A DNA stretch of 33,789 nt, from positions 1-33,789 of the forward strand of contig DXAT01000049.1 of assembly GCA_019116965.1 (NCBI GenBank), written 5' to 3'. Positions 33,456 to 33,789 of this stretch are shown here, one piece after another. Position 1 is the first letter of the stretch. Each line of letters begins with the position of its first letter. Under the pieces are notes generated by a model. The model did not search any database, was not told the origin of the DNA, and saw only the letters and a program-made list of their open reading frames with translations. The translations under genes were made by a program, and so were the position numbers. The stretch is from Candidatus Coprenecus pullistercoris. Its GTDB lineage: Bacteria; Bacteroidota; Bacteroidia; Bacteroidales; UBA932.

Positions 33456-33632
33456 TAAGTCGCTATGAATCAGGGATGATTTTTTCCTGACCGCCCCACC
33501 GCTTCCAAAAATAATCATCCTCTCTCCCAGACTGCTGCGGCCATCATCACCGTGACCGCCTGTACCGGCACCATCAGAAACAGCCGATACCGGACAGCTT
33601 ACGCATAGGGCAGCACATATTCATATTTTTCG

Positions 33633-33640
33633 TATCTTTG
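33633..33640 (+). promoter_or_regulatory. Candidate -7 box (TATCTTTG)
   Basis: TATCTTTG fits TAnnTTTG; no -33 TTTG at the right distance. It lies 15 nt before the ATG at 33656 and about 110 nt before the CA microsatellite. Confidence 0.35.
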
Positions 33641-33655
33641 TATCAAGGTAAGGCA

Positions 33656-33789
<134 letters not shown>

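Overview
The window looks like chromosomal DNA from a member of the Bacteroidales: GC-rich for the group, with C/G-ending codons strongest in peroxiredoxin, cydA, cydB and gcvP. The evidence is the gene families (DUF4492 beside cydAB, M6 peptidases with Bacteroidetes-type N-termini, BACON-domain lipoprotein, O/P-type porin, the purH-mreBCD-mrdA-rodA order) and several upstream sequences that match the Bacteroidetes promoter pattern TTTG-N19-21-TAnnTTTG. I cannot name the genus; Alistipes-like or uncultured Bacteroidales gut lineages are plausible. Nearly all of it is core chromosome. I see no rRNA, tRNA, CRISPR array, phage or insertion sequence.

Layout. 1-1310: a thiol-peroxidase/thioredoxin pair ending in a terminator. 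1335-3334: a RimK-like ATP-grasp gene convergent with an outer-membrane porin. 3335-3817: a repeat-bearing spacer. 3818-4716: a small membrane protein and a winged-helix regulator, divergent from 5213-9520, which carries a secreted C1-type aminopeptidase, DUF4492 and cytochrome bd oxidase (cydAB). A strong bidirectional hairpin (9546-9585) separates this from a long minus-strand run.

9606-25403 (minus): read in transcription order, purH, mreB, mreC, mreD, mrdA (PBP2), rodA, then gcvP, then two consecutive lipoprotein + secreted M6 metallopeptidase pairs. The mre/mrd/rod part is the elongasome cassette, with touching or overlapping genes. The last four genes are a duplicated two-gene module, and the first of them starts only 7 nt after the gcvP stop codon. 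This lipoprotein/M6 module is the most interesting accessory content.

25513-30446: ispD is divergent from purH and overlaps the end of a minus-strand PBP1A-ddl-prmC operon (peptidoglycan polymerisation, D-Ala-D-Ala synthesis, release-factor methylation). 30529-33302: topA and an Lrp/AsnC regulator, probably cotranscribed and ending in a hairpin. The last ~480 bases hold no clear gene, but have a candidate promoter, a short open frame and a (CA)18 microsatellite on which the window stops, possibly because an assembly contig broke there.
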